A DNA stretch of 50,086 bases, taken from positions 1 through 50,086 of the forward strand of contig NXFV01000632.1 in NCBI GenBank assembly GCA_002803225.1. The letters are read 5' to 3'. Within the stretch, counting starts at the first letter, position 1. The number at the start of each line of letters is the position of its first letter. The notes below the pieces were generated by a model. That model was not told where the DNA came from, searched no databases, and saw only the letters and a program-made list of their open reading frames with translations. Of this stretch, positions 21,225 to 32,104 are shown in pieces. Position numbers and translations under genes: made by a program. Origin of the DNA: Gamarada debralockiae (Eukaryota > Ascomycota > Leotiomycetes > Helotiales > Hyphodiscaceae).

Positions 21225-22864
21225 TCAAGCAACGGGCTGCGTATCAGAAACTCTGCCGCCACCCTCTTCTATATCGACTGGATGCTTATCCAAGGATTCA
21301 AACCACTGGATAGCGCTGCCGATTAAGAAGCACCAACTTCCCCAGAAAGTAGCAAGGCTACCTTCGTAGACGGCACCACTGTTACTATCAGCAAATCCAA
21401 GAGCTCCGCAGAGTGTGAAACCAATGCCCTATTTCAGTGTAGTCAGTAATTTGAGCTTGAACTGATGCTGCCGGGGCACAAACTCCGATCAAATTCCAGG
21501 CGCCAATATGCCAACCCAAGACTTTTGGTGCAGGGAGATACCACTTCTGCTGAGTCTCCAACATAAACAAAGTGCCTGAAACGATGAAGCCAGATCCGCC
21601 AATGACTTGTGGTGCCCAATAAGCTCCGTTTTGAGCGGCTTTGGTGGTGAGCCTGTCGTAGATACCAGGGATAGCGGTGAAGCCAGAGATCCAGAAGATG
21701 GTTGCACCAAACATTTGCGCTGAGCATGCTAGGAAACCCACTTCCTTGAAGTAGTGCGTAGTAAGTTCATGCCATGTAGGCCACCAGGTCCAGGTGCGGG
21801 CATTGTTGGAGTTGGGCTGGTCTTCGGATTCCGTGGGTGAATCGAGAGGTGGTTTCCCTAGACAATTGATGTTAGCAACCAAGAAGCATGGAGTGCCAAC
21901 CCCGTGCGCATGTGGAAAGTGTAGGTGACCCAGTGAGGTTTCTCAAGAGTCCTTGACCATGGAAGACTGCTTCACGGCCAAATGGAGCACAGCAAAAGCG
22001 AGGTAATTGATCTTGGCCTAAAACAATTTCGTGCAGAAGAGAGAACAACGCTTACCTTCTGATGCCTTGCCTTTCCCAACAAGGTTGCCCTTATTCTTGT
22101 GGTGATGGACGCAACCGTCTGGCTTCAATCTTATAAGGCCCTTCTCCTCAAGAGCTTCCTCCAGAGCCCAGCCAAAACAGTCGGCTCTATTTTCATTGAC
22201 AGCCTCAAGCATCAACAATACGGATCCAAACTCAAAAATCGTTGCACCAATGAAAGCCGTCCATCCTCCGGCATCTGCGATCTCGCCGTTGAATTCAGTA
22301 GAGGGGTCCTGAAGGGGAAGCCAAACGAAGAACGCATTGATGCACCAGACCACGGAACCAAACGTGAAAACGACAGCTACCAGATACGAGACATCCCAGT
22401 ATGGGTATGTAGAGAACATGCGCCATATTCCCTTGAGTGTTGCCTTCAAGGTGCTCGTGGATGGAGGAGTAAGGTATTTCGCATTAGCATCGGCTGCGGG
22501 GGTGACAGCAATTGCGTGCCGACCTGAAGACAAAACGTGTGTTAGCCATTGTCTTCTCAAGCGTTACACCTCAGCACATGAAATGGAACCCATTACCCTT
22601 TCGATTGTCGCGACTCCGCCATTTCCTATATACATCAGTTGCTCGAATCTCATCTTTCTTCTGTGTTGGTTCCTCCACTGCCTTCTGCTCTCCATTGCCA
22701 TTGCCGTTCTTCACCAAGTCTTCTTGGCTGGAGTGCCCCTCTGCCTTTCTAAAAGGCAAACGATGGCATCTAGTGGTAGGATTAAGGAAGCCGAAGGGTC
22801 CGTAGGCCTCTCCTTCATAGTGATGAAGTCCGGTGAAATGGCGAGAGCTCGAACGGTGGCTCAT
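21225..22864 (-). CDS. Conserved fungal polytopic membrane protein, unknown function
   Basis: Five minus-strand exons: 22597-22864, 22056-22523, 21901-22017, 21484-21857 and 21225-21428, total 476 residues. Introns are 73, 38, 43 and 55 bp. The chain begins with a charged cytosolic region, then hydrophobic segments including YWDVSYLVAVVFTFGSVVWC, GWTAFIGATIFEFGSVLLML, FLACSAQMFGATIFWISGF and a C-terminal span around FWGSWCFLIGSAIQWFE, six or seven in all. Aromatic residues are frequent (WTWWPTWHEL before the third span). I recognise it as the kind of integral membrane protein annotated as hypothetical across Pezizomycotina, without known activity. The third intron uses a weak GTTGGC donor and the second is only 38 bp, so those junctions are less sure; both keep the frame. 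It is divergent from the dehalogenase gene. Confidence 0.78.
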
Positions 22865-23187
22865 GACGTGTTTATTCGCGATCGAGCGCGGATCTTAGTT
22901 TGAGTTGTCTCGGTAGTCGAACTTACTCCTAACCGATTCCGAATGTTGACGTTAATGGCGATAGTGCGCAGTCTGCTCAAAAGTTCTGCGCAAAACGCAG
23001 CTCTTTATGACGCAGTGTTGGAGCCAAGAAAGTCTTGGTCCTGGGGTGCATACGGACAGTGCAGAAGCCATTTACAGGGGTCTTTGGAGAAGCGACCTTT
23101 TGAGCCTTTTTGAATGGCGATGTTCTTCTGCCCGTTACACGAGAATTGCATAGAATCGGCACTTTATTATATTCATTCCCATTCGCA
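22865..23187. promoter_or_regulatory. Shared divergent promoter region
   Basis: 323 bases separate the starts of the membrane protein (-) and the dehalogenase (+). A TTTATTATATTC stretch about 25 bases before the dehalogenase ATG is AT-rich and suggests a short leader. No clear shared operator was found. Confidence 0.45.
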
Positions 23188-24006
23188 ATGTCTTCTTCCA
23201 ATAACGATATCTTAAAAACGCCTCCGAAGGCTTTAACCTTCGATGTCTTTGGAACTGTGGTGGACTGGAGAAAGACCGTTACATCAACACTCATCCACAG
23301 CGCGGCTGCCAAAACCTCCTCATCCTCTAGATCAGCAGATCTTTCTCCGGAAGTTCGAGTACAGCTCTCGAAGTTGACAGACCAGGACTGGGGACACTTT
23401 GCGCAAGAGTGGCGCAACAGCTACAAGAAATTCGTGAAGGAATTCATACCCGGAGAGACGGAATGGCGAGACATAGATACTCACCACCACGTGAGTCTCA
23501 TTGACTTGCTGAAGAAATGGAAGCTTGAGGGTCTGTACACAGACAAAGAAATTGAAGATCTGAGCCTGATATGGCATTACCTCGATCCATGGACAGACTC
23601 ATCCTCGGGACTCCAGAAGCTGGGCAGCAAGTTCGTCACGTCGACCTTGTCGAACGGGAATCAGTCCCTGTTGAAAGACTTGGACAAGCATGGAGATCTT
23701 GGTTTCAAGAAGTTGCAATCGTCGGCAGATTTTAAGGCGTACAAGCCTCATCCTAGTGTGTATAAAGGTGCCGCGAAGGCCATGGGACTTGAGCGGGGGG
23801 AAGTTGCAATGGTTGCCGCTCATCTGAGTGACTTGAAGGCTGCAAGGGGCTGTGGTCTCAAAACCATCTATGTTGAGAGGAACCAAGAGGAGGATTGGAA
23901 TCCTGAGCAGGAAGATTACAAAGACGCGAAGACTTGGGTAGACATGTGGGTGACCGAGGAAGAAGATGGCTTCTTGGAAGTCGCCAGGAGGTTTGGTTTA
24001 ACTTGA
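23188..24006 (+). CDS. Haloacid dehalogenase type II (HAD superfamily hydrolase)
   Basis: A single exon of 272 residues. HAD motif I is FDVFGTVVDW, with the nucleophilic Asp near residue 19; motif II is STLSNGN; motif III Lys is in FKAYKPHP; motif IV is replaced by the AAHLSDLKAARGCGL form typical of type II 2-haloacid dehalogenases. The cap domain is alpha-helical, with DWGHFAQEWRNSYKK. Relatives hydrolyse 2-haloalkanoic acids; in fungi the natural substrate is mostly unknown, and it may act on other small acids or phosphates. The frame extends upstream to an ATG at 23110, but the segment between is AT-rich and non-conserved, so the ATG at 23188 just before the conserved domain is preferred. 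Confidence 0.92.
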   Translation: MSSSNNDILKTPPKALTFDVFGTVVDWRKTVTSTLIHSAAAKTSSSSRSADLSPEVRVQLSKLTDQDWGHFAQEWRNSYKKFVKEFIPGETEWRDIDTHHHVSLIDLLKKWKLEGLYTDKEIEDLSLIWHYLDPWTDSSSGLQKLGSKFVTSTLSNGNQSLLKDLDKHGDLGFKKLQSSADFKAYKPHPSVYKGAAKAMGLERGEVAMVAAHLSDLKAARGCGLKTIYVERNQEEDWNPEQEDYKDAKTWVDMWVTEEEDGFLEVARRFGLT

Positions 24007-27000
24007 AATGTTGATATTCATGAGGATCGACCCTACAAACCTATCCTCCTTTGTTTTGTATCTCCATCACATGTTGCGAATTCTTCCGAGACTTTCCATG
24101 TGCTCTTTCTGTCATGAGCTTGATGACGACAACCTCAATGCACCCCGCAGGCTGATATGATTATTTTTGCGGCTCGTCGGAAGATTTGCTGACGGTTCGC
24201 GGAAAGCAAGCCCCAAAGTCTGTTATAATTGCACATCGCAAAACAAGAGTTTTTACGGGTCGAAAAGCTTTAATAAATCATCGGAATTAAGGAGTGAGAC
24301 AGGGAAGCGTAGAGCCTTGACGTTGGGCTTAAGGCTTTTGTTCGAAACGCTCGGGACACCACCATAATCGTCTTGTAATTTCGGGGAAGAAGCTTTGTGT
24401 CCCAATAGGGGAAGGTCGATCAAGGGTGAGAATACCGACGAACGGAGCGACCTATGAAAAGATGAAGTCTGTGAGATGCATGTTCTTCTCCGATTGTGAG
24501 ATCAGGCTGCATGTCAGATTAAAGACCAGCCCGATCAGGTTGGTGGTACGATTAGTGTTACCTGTCAGTCTCAAGTAGATTGGGAAGAACCGCATCCTCG
24601 GGTGACGATGAACAAATTGGAACCTTCGCCACGCTCACACAAACTCGCGGCGATGCCGTGGCGAGGACACGACCACGACTGGACGTTGCGTGGCTTGAGA
24701 TATCCCACGTATATCTTACGACTTCACAGGGAAGAGGATGGGGTACATCCGTAAATTTGACTTTGGTCCCCTGGCCACTTTTTGCCGTTGAGCTTTGACT
24801 CCTGATTCCAAGAAAAGGATTAATATAATTTGATTACAAGGGTTTATCAATGCACCCCGACGGCATATGCAGAGGAATCTTGAAGATCACACGGCTTATG
24901 GGATAACGATTGTGCCTGGAGTGCAGTAGCTGAATGCCTTCTAAACAAGATGCAGAACCAAGGGAGTTCCTTTGTCACAGGCCTCGTCTCTATTATTATT
25001 GATCAAATAATGAGATGAAAATATGCGGTCTGTAGAACGAATTCTTGCACGTTGCTAGATTGAGTTTTTATCTTTATGTTCTCAGTAGAATATTCATGCA
25101 GCACTGCTATCACCATCACACGATATCACACGCATACAGTAGGCAAGCAAGTAAGGAGGTAGGTACCTATCGTCTAAATTGCGGTACGACAACAGGCCCA
25201 TGCTCCAATCTAAGCCGAGGAGTCTGAGGAACACTCAACTCAAGCCGTTGCGCCATGTGAGTTGTAACTTCATGTTTCAACCCCAGGTTTCGTCCCGTCG
25301 CGGCGGCGTTCCTGACGATACAAAATTGAAGTTCTCGATAGAACAATTGGTCCTCGTCACCAGTTTATGTTGCAGTATCAAGATCCGGTTACAGATCGGA
25401 GGAAATCACGGGAAACTCCAAGTTCTCCACCCCGCTACTAGATTCCTGCGTATCGGAAATTCCGTACCGACGAACTGGCTTGGGCTGGCTTTGGGCTGAA
25501 CTTGGTTTCGGCCAATCAATCTAATTCATTGAGCGAATTCTAACTATCTCGGGACGGCCCAGCTCGATTCTTCACACATCGGAAATCACTCGCTAACCCA
25601 GATCCCCTTTAGCGGGGCTCTAAAAGCCCAATTCATGTCGGTATCTCTTTAGGCACATTTCGCTTCAGCAGGATAGCCTTCGTATGAACAGAGCGTCTGG
25701 TCATCTCAGTGTCAAAAATTGTTGATTGGGAGGCATTGGTTGGCCAATGAGAATTTTAGGATCCTGGAAAATCCACAGCCTACCTATTTGTTGCTCAAAT
25801 CTCACTCTGTAACCGAGTGACTGGCTAAAGGAGGTGCTTTCATTTTACAGGCCCTTGTTTGTTCACGGAAGGAAGCCGAAGCCCTGACGAGCCAGAAGGA
25901 TCTTCATTCAGTCCACTCAAATCCCCCCGATACGGGGATTCAAGTGTTTTCAAACCTTTTAACAGTTCTCATTGGTCAAGTCATGGTCAATTTTACCAAA
26001 AACACGCTGACTTCTTTTGGGAAATTCGCTCGGAACGTGCGCGACGTGCATAAAAAGTGGATTTCTGATCCAAGCTCTCAAGCCGTGCTGATGAGGCGTT
26101 GAGGACTGGCTCGCTCGAGTAGTCAGGGGCTTCGAGGCTCGCCATTCAAATCTCTCTGTTCATGAATTCCCCCTGTTGATCAACCCTGTCACGGTCTAGC
26201 TTCCCAGCAGGGATCTGCTAACGGCAATGGGAACGCTGCTCATCGCTCGAGTACTCGTGAACTTCCCGACATGCTTCATTTTGTTTTCCTACTGTTGCGC
26301 GTTTCTTCTCCAGAGTCTTGTGTGTGTGTGTTTGTCTCGACCAGTGCGACGAGACCAACGAATTGAGTTCTACCCCACGTATTACGACGTTATTGTTACC
26401 TTTTAGTCGAACTCATCCGTGATTCTGCTTTTGCTTTCTGACCGCAAATCTGATATACAGGTAAGTGATGCGTTCTTCCGAATTTCGAAGGTGTTCCCCA
26501 TTGCACCAAGCTATTCAGATCGGCCTCGAAGACGTGGATGATTCGAATAAACTTCTGTACGAAACAACGGCTGATTTGTGTACGAACAGTTCCTCACGAG
26601 AGACACGAACGTCCCAAGATCATTCCTTGCAACTTCATCCACGATACATATCTCCTGCATTGCTACTTGACTCTTTCAATTAGTCTTTGCTGCGAAAAGC
26701 CTGCGTCGTTTTATCCCATCCCAAATACAAAAGCTCTGCGTTTAGTCGAGATGAGCCACGAGCGACGGTAATTCAGCTATCATAGACAAGCCGCAGGAGG
26801 ACTTGGTAAGGAACGCTTTTGATATGGAATAGTCTGTGGGCGGAAGTGTACTCGAAACGATTCCGAATTATCTCTTATGGCATATATCTGCATCTCGAAA
26901 AGGTAAGCCCTTGATGGTCAATGCTTCCGCCAGTCACCCTTCCAGTTCTCTCCTTTCGAATGTTACTGATCCGAATCGTTTTTACAGTACCATTATTACG

Positions 27001-27404
27001 AGTTCCGTCTGATTTTATCTTCCTCGTAAGATCAGAAAGTTTATTGCTGGCATTTCTGGTAAGTTGCGTCAAGCCCTCTACCACCCCGCTTTGTTCAAGG
27101 GACATCCTTGATTTTCCCAGCATGAAATTAACCTGCCAAAGCGTTACTTTCCCAATAAAAGTGTCTCGAACGTCCAATTTCAGTAAGTCCAGGCCAAATC
27201 CAGGCAATTGAAAGGGGTCTCGAGACGACTTCCCCAGATCATCGTCGCAACCATCGGATCATTGAATTTTAGTTACCGGCTCGCGAAACAATTATTGATA
27301 CACCTTCCAAATAGCCATTGTTCATACATTGATGGAGATTTCGACTTGGGGGGGAGTGGTTTAAATTTCCCTTGCCCTGAGGATTTGTTCTTCAATCATC
27401 CACC
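24007..27404. other. 3.4-kb upstream region of apsA with a probable spliced leader
   Basis: No coding frame with motifs. From about 26050 to 27404 the sequence is pyrimidine-rich and has several good splice donors (GTAAGT at 26461, GTAAGC at 26903, GTAAGT at 27059) and acceptors (TTTACAG ending 26987, TTTCAG ending 27183), suggesting a long, spliced 5' leader for apsA. Short hairpins occur near 25600 and 25919-25940, plus a (TG)6 tract near 26319. Confidence 0.5.
26903..26987 (+). other. Candidate 5' leader intron of apsA
   Basis: GTAAGC donor at 26903, ACTGAT branch-like motif at 26965-26970 and TTTACAG acceptor ending at 26987 make an 85-bp intron with all three consensus elements, in non-coding sequence about 420 bases before the apsA start. 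Confidence 0.45.
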
Positions 27405-30400
27405 ATGGTTGGTGCGTGGGAGACAGAGGACGAGTATGCGGCAGCCGCTGCTGCTTCTCTGCCTACCCCCACAGACACGCCCTACAGAACCCCATCACGT
27501 GGCTCACGTCGATCGTCCCGCCAAAAGTCTGTCTCTCCAGGCCCATCCTCGTCGCCGCCTCCGCTGCCATCTGGTGAGAAGAACCGACGGGGATCAAAGG
27601 ATGTAACCAACGATGAGAGGTAAATCCACCAGACTGACGTTATTGCATTCTCACTAAACTTTATTTAGCATCTCAATTCTCGATCCAAGACGATTCACTC
27701 CAACTCTACATGCCAATTTGGTATCCGAAATTCTGGCCTTGCGCAGAGACCAGGAAGAAAAAACGAAGACAATTGAGAATCTAGAGGCTGCCTTGCACGA
27801 AACTCGTGGAGAGCAAGAACAGTTGGAAGCGACCTTGGTGATAACTGGGAAAGAGAGCCGCTCACTGAAACGCCAGTTAGCTCTTCTGGAAGGAGGCACT
27901 TCTTCCGCTCTCTCGGAGCTCGCTAGGGAGCGTGATGAGGCTGTCGATGCCACCATCGAGATCAGACGACGTTTGGAAACTGCCCAGAAGAAAATTCGAA
28001 GCCAAGAAGAGGACTCTGATCGTGTTCATGAGTTATGGGGACGAGACAAGGATAACTGGGAAGAGGAGAAAAGGAAATATGAGCGCAAAATCCACGTGGC
28101 TGAGGGAAGACTGAAGACTGTGTTGGATGAGGTTGCTGCATATCAAGCCAGCCACCAGAACATTCAGCAGCAACAGCTAGAGAACGAGGTTGAGGATGTG
28201 TCTCGAGACCCTGTTCAAGGCCATGGGAGTGATACCGCCAGCGTGCGGACCATGAGCATGACCAATAGCATTCGATTCTCGATGCTGAACGGACCAAATG
28301 GTTATGGCGGGTCGAAGCTCAATGGTGTGAGTCTAGCAGACGAGCTGGATCTCGACGATGACGAGGAGCAGACTGATCACGATGGCCGTGAGAGCGTGTT
28401 ATCGTTGCGCCACAAGCGGAATCAAAGTCGTGAGAGCATGATATCCAGGAATCATCGACGTAACCAGAGCAATGAGAGTCTCATGCGCCCTGGCAGTGTT
28501 GCACGCGGTAGGATGTTGGCCAATCAAGGTGTGCTAGAAAGACTTGAAGGTGGTATCATGGAAGACGACGAGACACTGCCACCAGCCAAAGTCGAGTACA
28601 TTGATACTGGCATTCAATATTCTCCCCCGCCGTCACCAAAACTCCAACCAGTTGAGACTGTTACAGCCATTGAACCACTTCCAGTCAATGGCATGGCAGG
28701 AAAGATGGACAGACCTTCTGAATCTGAACAACCTCCTCGAGAATGGGAGATTGAGGCTAATCAGAGGAGAAAACGTGTGCACGCGAGTATACCACTGGTG
28801 ATTGAAGCGCCTGCGAAATCTTCAATGGTTTCTGCAGCATCTCAGACTCTGGAAGATCCCCTCAGTCCTCCAAGGACACCTGTGTCACCTACCAGGGCCC
28901 CACCCCCACCGCCAATAAATGATAGGGTACAGGCAATGGTCTCAACCTCTACACAAACGGACGTTCCCGAGGTGCAATCACTCAAACGTGCCCCACCTCC
29001 ACCACCAATCCCAATTCCACAAATCCAATTGCATCCTCCCAATTCCGCTCCCGCTACGCCACGTGAACCCTTACTTCCCCAACATTCTAAAGATGTGGGT
29101 TGCCAGGTCTCTATGCAGGTGCCCGTACCGTCAAGGTCGATATCTGTGCAAACAGAAGAGATTAGAGTAGACAAGAGATTGAATCTACTGCCACCACACC
29201 TGCAACCGTCAGCCATATCCTCGAAGCCTCCGTCTCCAGAGCCACCAACTTCAGACGAGGTTAAACGATTTTCTCCAATTCCCGGCAACTTGCCGCCTCG
29301 CAACCCCAGACGAGTGAAGAGTCGCCAGAGCCTAGAGCAGGAGATACCTTCTTCACCTCCCCAGTTCCCGACGTCTGAGACTCGGGATGCCTATCCTGGC
29401 AATAATGATGATGGACCATTGACGAAGGACAAGGGGTCAATCCGAAGACCTCACCGAATCAGCAGCTTGTTTGCTGGTTTCGATAATGTCAGCTCCGACG
29501 ATGCAGATGAATTTGCAGATGCAGACATGAGCGATAATGATTACAGGACAGCTCTCTCGGCGCCCAAGCCCCAATCGGGTGTAAACAGACCCAGCAAACG
29601 CGTTTGCTCGGGACCTACATCTGTCCCTGAGAACGTCGAGCTTGCTGAGGTATCTAAGCCTCTTCCACCAAAGAGCTCAATGAGACAGATGGGCAATTAT
29701 GACATGAACGCGAACACCGACTACTCTTTGCCAGAAGCTCAAGCACAACCACAAAGGCCCGCTGGGAAGTCTGCTGTTCGTCAACTCGACAAGCCTCTAA
29801 CCTTAGTCACGACGGCCAAACCTAGCACGATGCGTCGGGCCGCTCTGATTCAAAGTGGCGTAGCTGCTCATCATGGACGCTCTCGAAGCCCCAGTCTGCC
29901 GGAATCTGTGAAAGAGCCTCCCTTCCCTATCCCTACAAGAGCTAGTTCCAGGAGACCCCCAATCAGTGCTAGTGCACCCAGCGACGGGAACAGAAGCCCA
30001 ACCTGGGGACGTGGATCTGGTAGAGGTCATTACCGTGCCAGTAGCATCCGTAAGGTCAGGTCTGCTGCGGCTCTTCCAAGAGGTGGTCGAAATTATCGAC
30101 GCCATGGGAGCAGATCTCCACCACCAATGTCAGCATCCACAGAGGCCCCTGAGAGCCCTCAATTGCCACCAATGCCCAATAACGAGATCACAACGCCACG
30201 ATATATGAAGGAAACTGGTAGCAGCCGCTACAAAACTCATAGGCAACAGCCATCAGCAAACACTGCAAATACTGCCAACACGACAAACACTGGCAGTGGA
30301 TCAGTTGGAAGTTCAAATCAAGCCACCAGTGTCGTCGATGCTATTGCTCAGACTATGGTTGGGGAGTGGATGTTCAAGTACGTAAGAAGACGCAAGTCAT

Positions 30401-31647
30401 TTGGCGTGCCAGAACCTAGTGCTGCTGATGGAGACAATGGGAACGGTGTTCGCCACAAGCGCTGGGTTTGGCTTGCACCATATGAGAGAGCTGTTATGTG
30501 GAGTAGCAAACAGCCAACATCTGGATCAGCCTTGCTGGGCAAGAGTGGCCGAAAGCGTGAGTTCCACCTGACAGTCCCAGTAATCTTAATACTGACTTCA
30601 ATAGTGACCATCCAGTCCGTCTTAGACGTGAAGGACGACAATCCTCCCCCTAAGGGCACAGCACCACTTTTCAATCGGTCAATCTTGATCTTGACACCAG
30701 CCCGAGCACTCAAGTTCACTGCAATCTCGCCAGAAAGACATTACATCTGGCTAACAGCTCTCTCCTTCCTCGCCCACTCCTCCCAAGCAGTCCCCGAGAT
30801 CGTCGCAGCTCCTCTACCAATACCCCAACCCACCATTCCTGATTTCGAAATGCCGCGACAAGGAGCCCGCCTCCGCAAAAACAACATCCGCGACTCCATT
30901 CGCGTTGCAAAAGGCAAAACGGCCGTTGCCCGACAAGGACCTACCAGTGTACACTCGTCACAACAAGGAGACCCCAGTCTTCGCGAAGCCGAGTCCATCT
31001 ACACATCCAATACAGAACCCATTGTTGAAGCTGCAGACCCACCCGTCGTACCGCGCTTCACAGATCGAGGAGAGCGAGGCCATCAAGGCCCTCCCCTCAC
31101 ACATAATCGGAAACGAAGTAACACAGGGTCCCGCATCCCTCCCCCGCTTTCCTTCCGTGGCTTCTCAGGCCCAATTGGTGGCGGCCACGCACCCACATCC
31201 AGCACTGCGGGCATGAGTGTTGGCACCACGGGATCTTCGGATATCTACAATCACTCGCAGCCATCAGGCTCGATTGCTGGATACACAAACATGACCACCA
31301 GTGGCCGCTCTTCCATCCGTACTTCTGATGCGTCGGGACGACCCGGAGCAGTGGTGAACAATTTCTTTGATGCAGTTGGCACGATGAGAATGGAGGCGTT
31401 TATTAGTCCGATGGCGTTGTCCAGGTTCGACGACTACCCGGATGAGCAAGACGAGATGGATATGGTTGGTATGCACAGAAGAAGAAGTAGAGAGAGGCGG
31501 AGAAGGAGTAGAAATAGAGATAGTTATTATTCGGGCAGGTCGAGGCCGAGTGATGACTGGTACGGAGGAAGCAAGACCGCTGGCGAGGAAGAATATGGCC
31601 ATTTCGACAATGGCGGATTTGGCCATGATCCCTTCCGAGGATTCTAA
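27405..31647 (+). CDS. apsA: ApsA/Num1-type cortical dynein anchor, PH domain protein
   Basis: Three exons, 27405-27619, 27669-30556 and 30605-31647, give 1381 residues. After a Ser/Pro-rich head comes a coiled coil (about 75-215), then a long disordered region with Pro tracts and Ser/Arg repeats, a PH domain at about 965-1095 (GEWMFKYVRRRKSFG, HKRWVWLAPYERAVMW, SILILTPARALKFTA, ERHYIWLTALSFL) and an Arg/Ser-rich tail. The PH domain is of the Num1/Mcp5 type that binds PI(4,5)P2 and fixes the protein at the cell cortex, where it captures dynein to position nuclei and spindles. The 48-bp second intron has no stop and keeps frame, but has GTGAGT, CTGAC branch and AATAG; removing it gives a normal PH strand. 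No ApsA-type long repeats are present; somewhat shorter than Aspergillus ApsA. Confidence 0.88.
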
Positions 31648-32104
31648 TCTCGACGCGAGCAACATACGGTGGAGTGGAAGAAATTGGATGAGGACACGGC
31701 AATCGGGTGGGATGGACGGCGTTAACACGAAATGGCTCACGCCTGGTCGTCTTTGCTCTGCGCGCTGGTGGAGTAATGTGTTATATTAGTGGCATCTCTT
31801 TCCTTGATCTTTCCACACGGCATATGCTCACAGCCCTTCATTTGATTTCTCTTGTTGGGAACGGACGGAGGCCAAAATTGGGTTGTATTTAAATTCTTGG
31901 ATTGCGAGGATACCCCCCCTGTCGTCGCGGATTGGTGTAATTATTTTGGAGATCAATGGAACAAGATCTTACGTTCAACTGCATTTGTTGTCTGTCGCTG
32001 AATCTCTTGATAATCTGTCATCTCGTCATGCACACCATGTACCCTTTCGATCAGTGGACTTATACAGGATGTCGATGATAAGCAGCCGATACATTGAGGG
32101 TCAT
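31648..32104. other. apsA 3' flank
   Basis: About 460 bases between the apsA stop and the readable end of the HET pseudogene; no feature recognised. Confidence 0.4.

Noticed and set aside
26875..27211. Overlapping frames of about 100 codons on both strands before apsA
   Set aside because: They run through good splice signals and look like non-coding leader.
28842..29303. Minus-strand Gly-rich frame of 153 codons
   Set aside because: It is the shadow of the Pro-rich region of ApsA.
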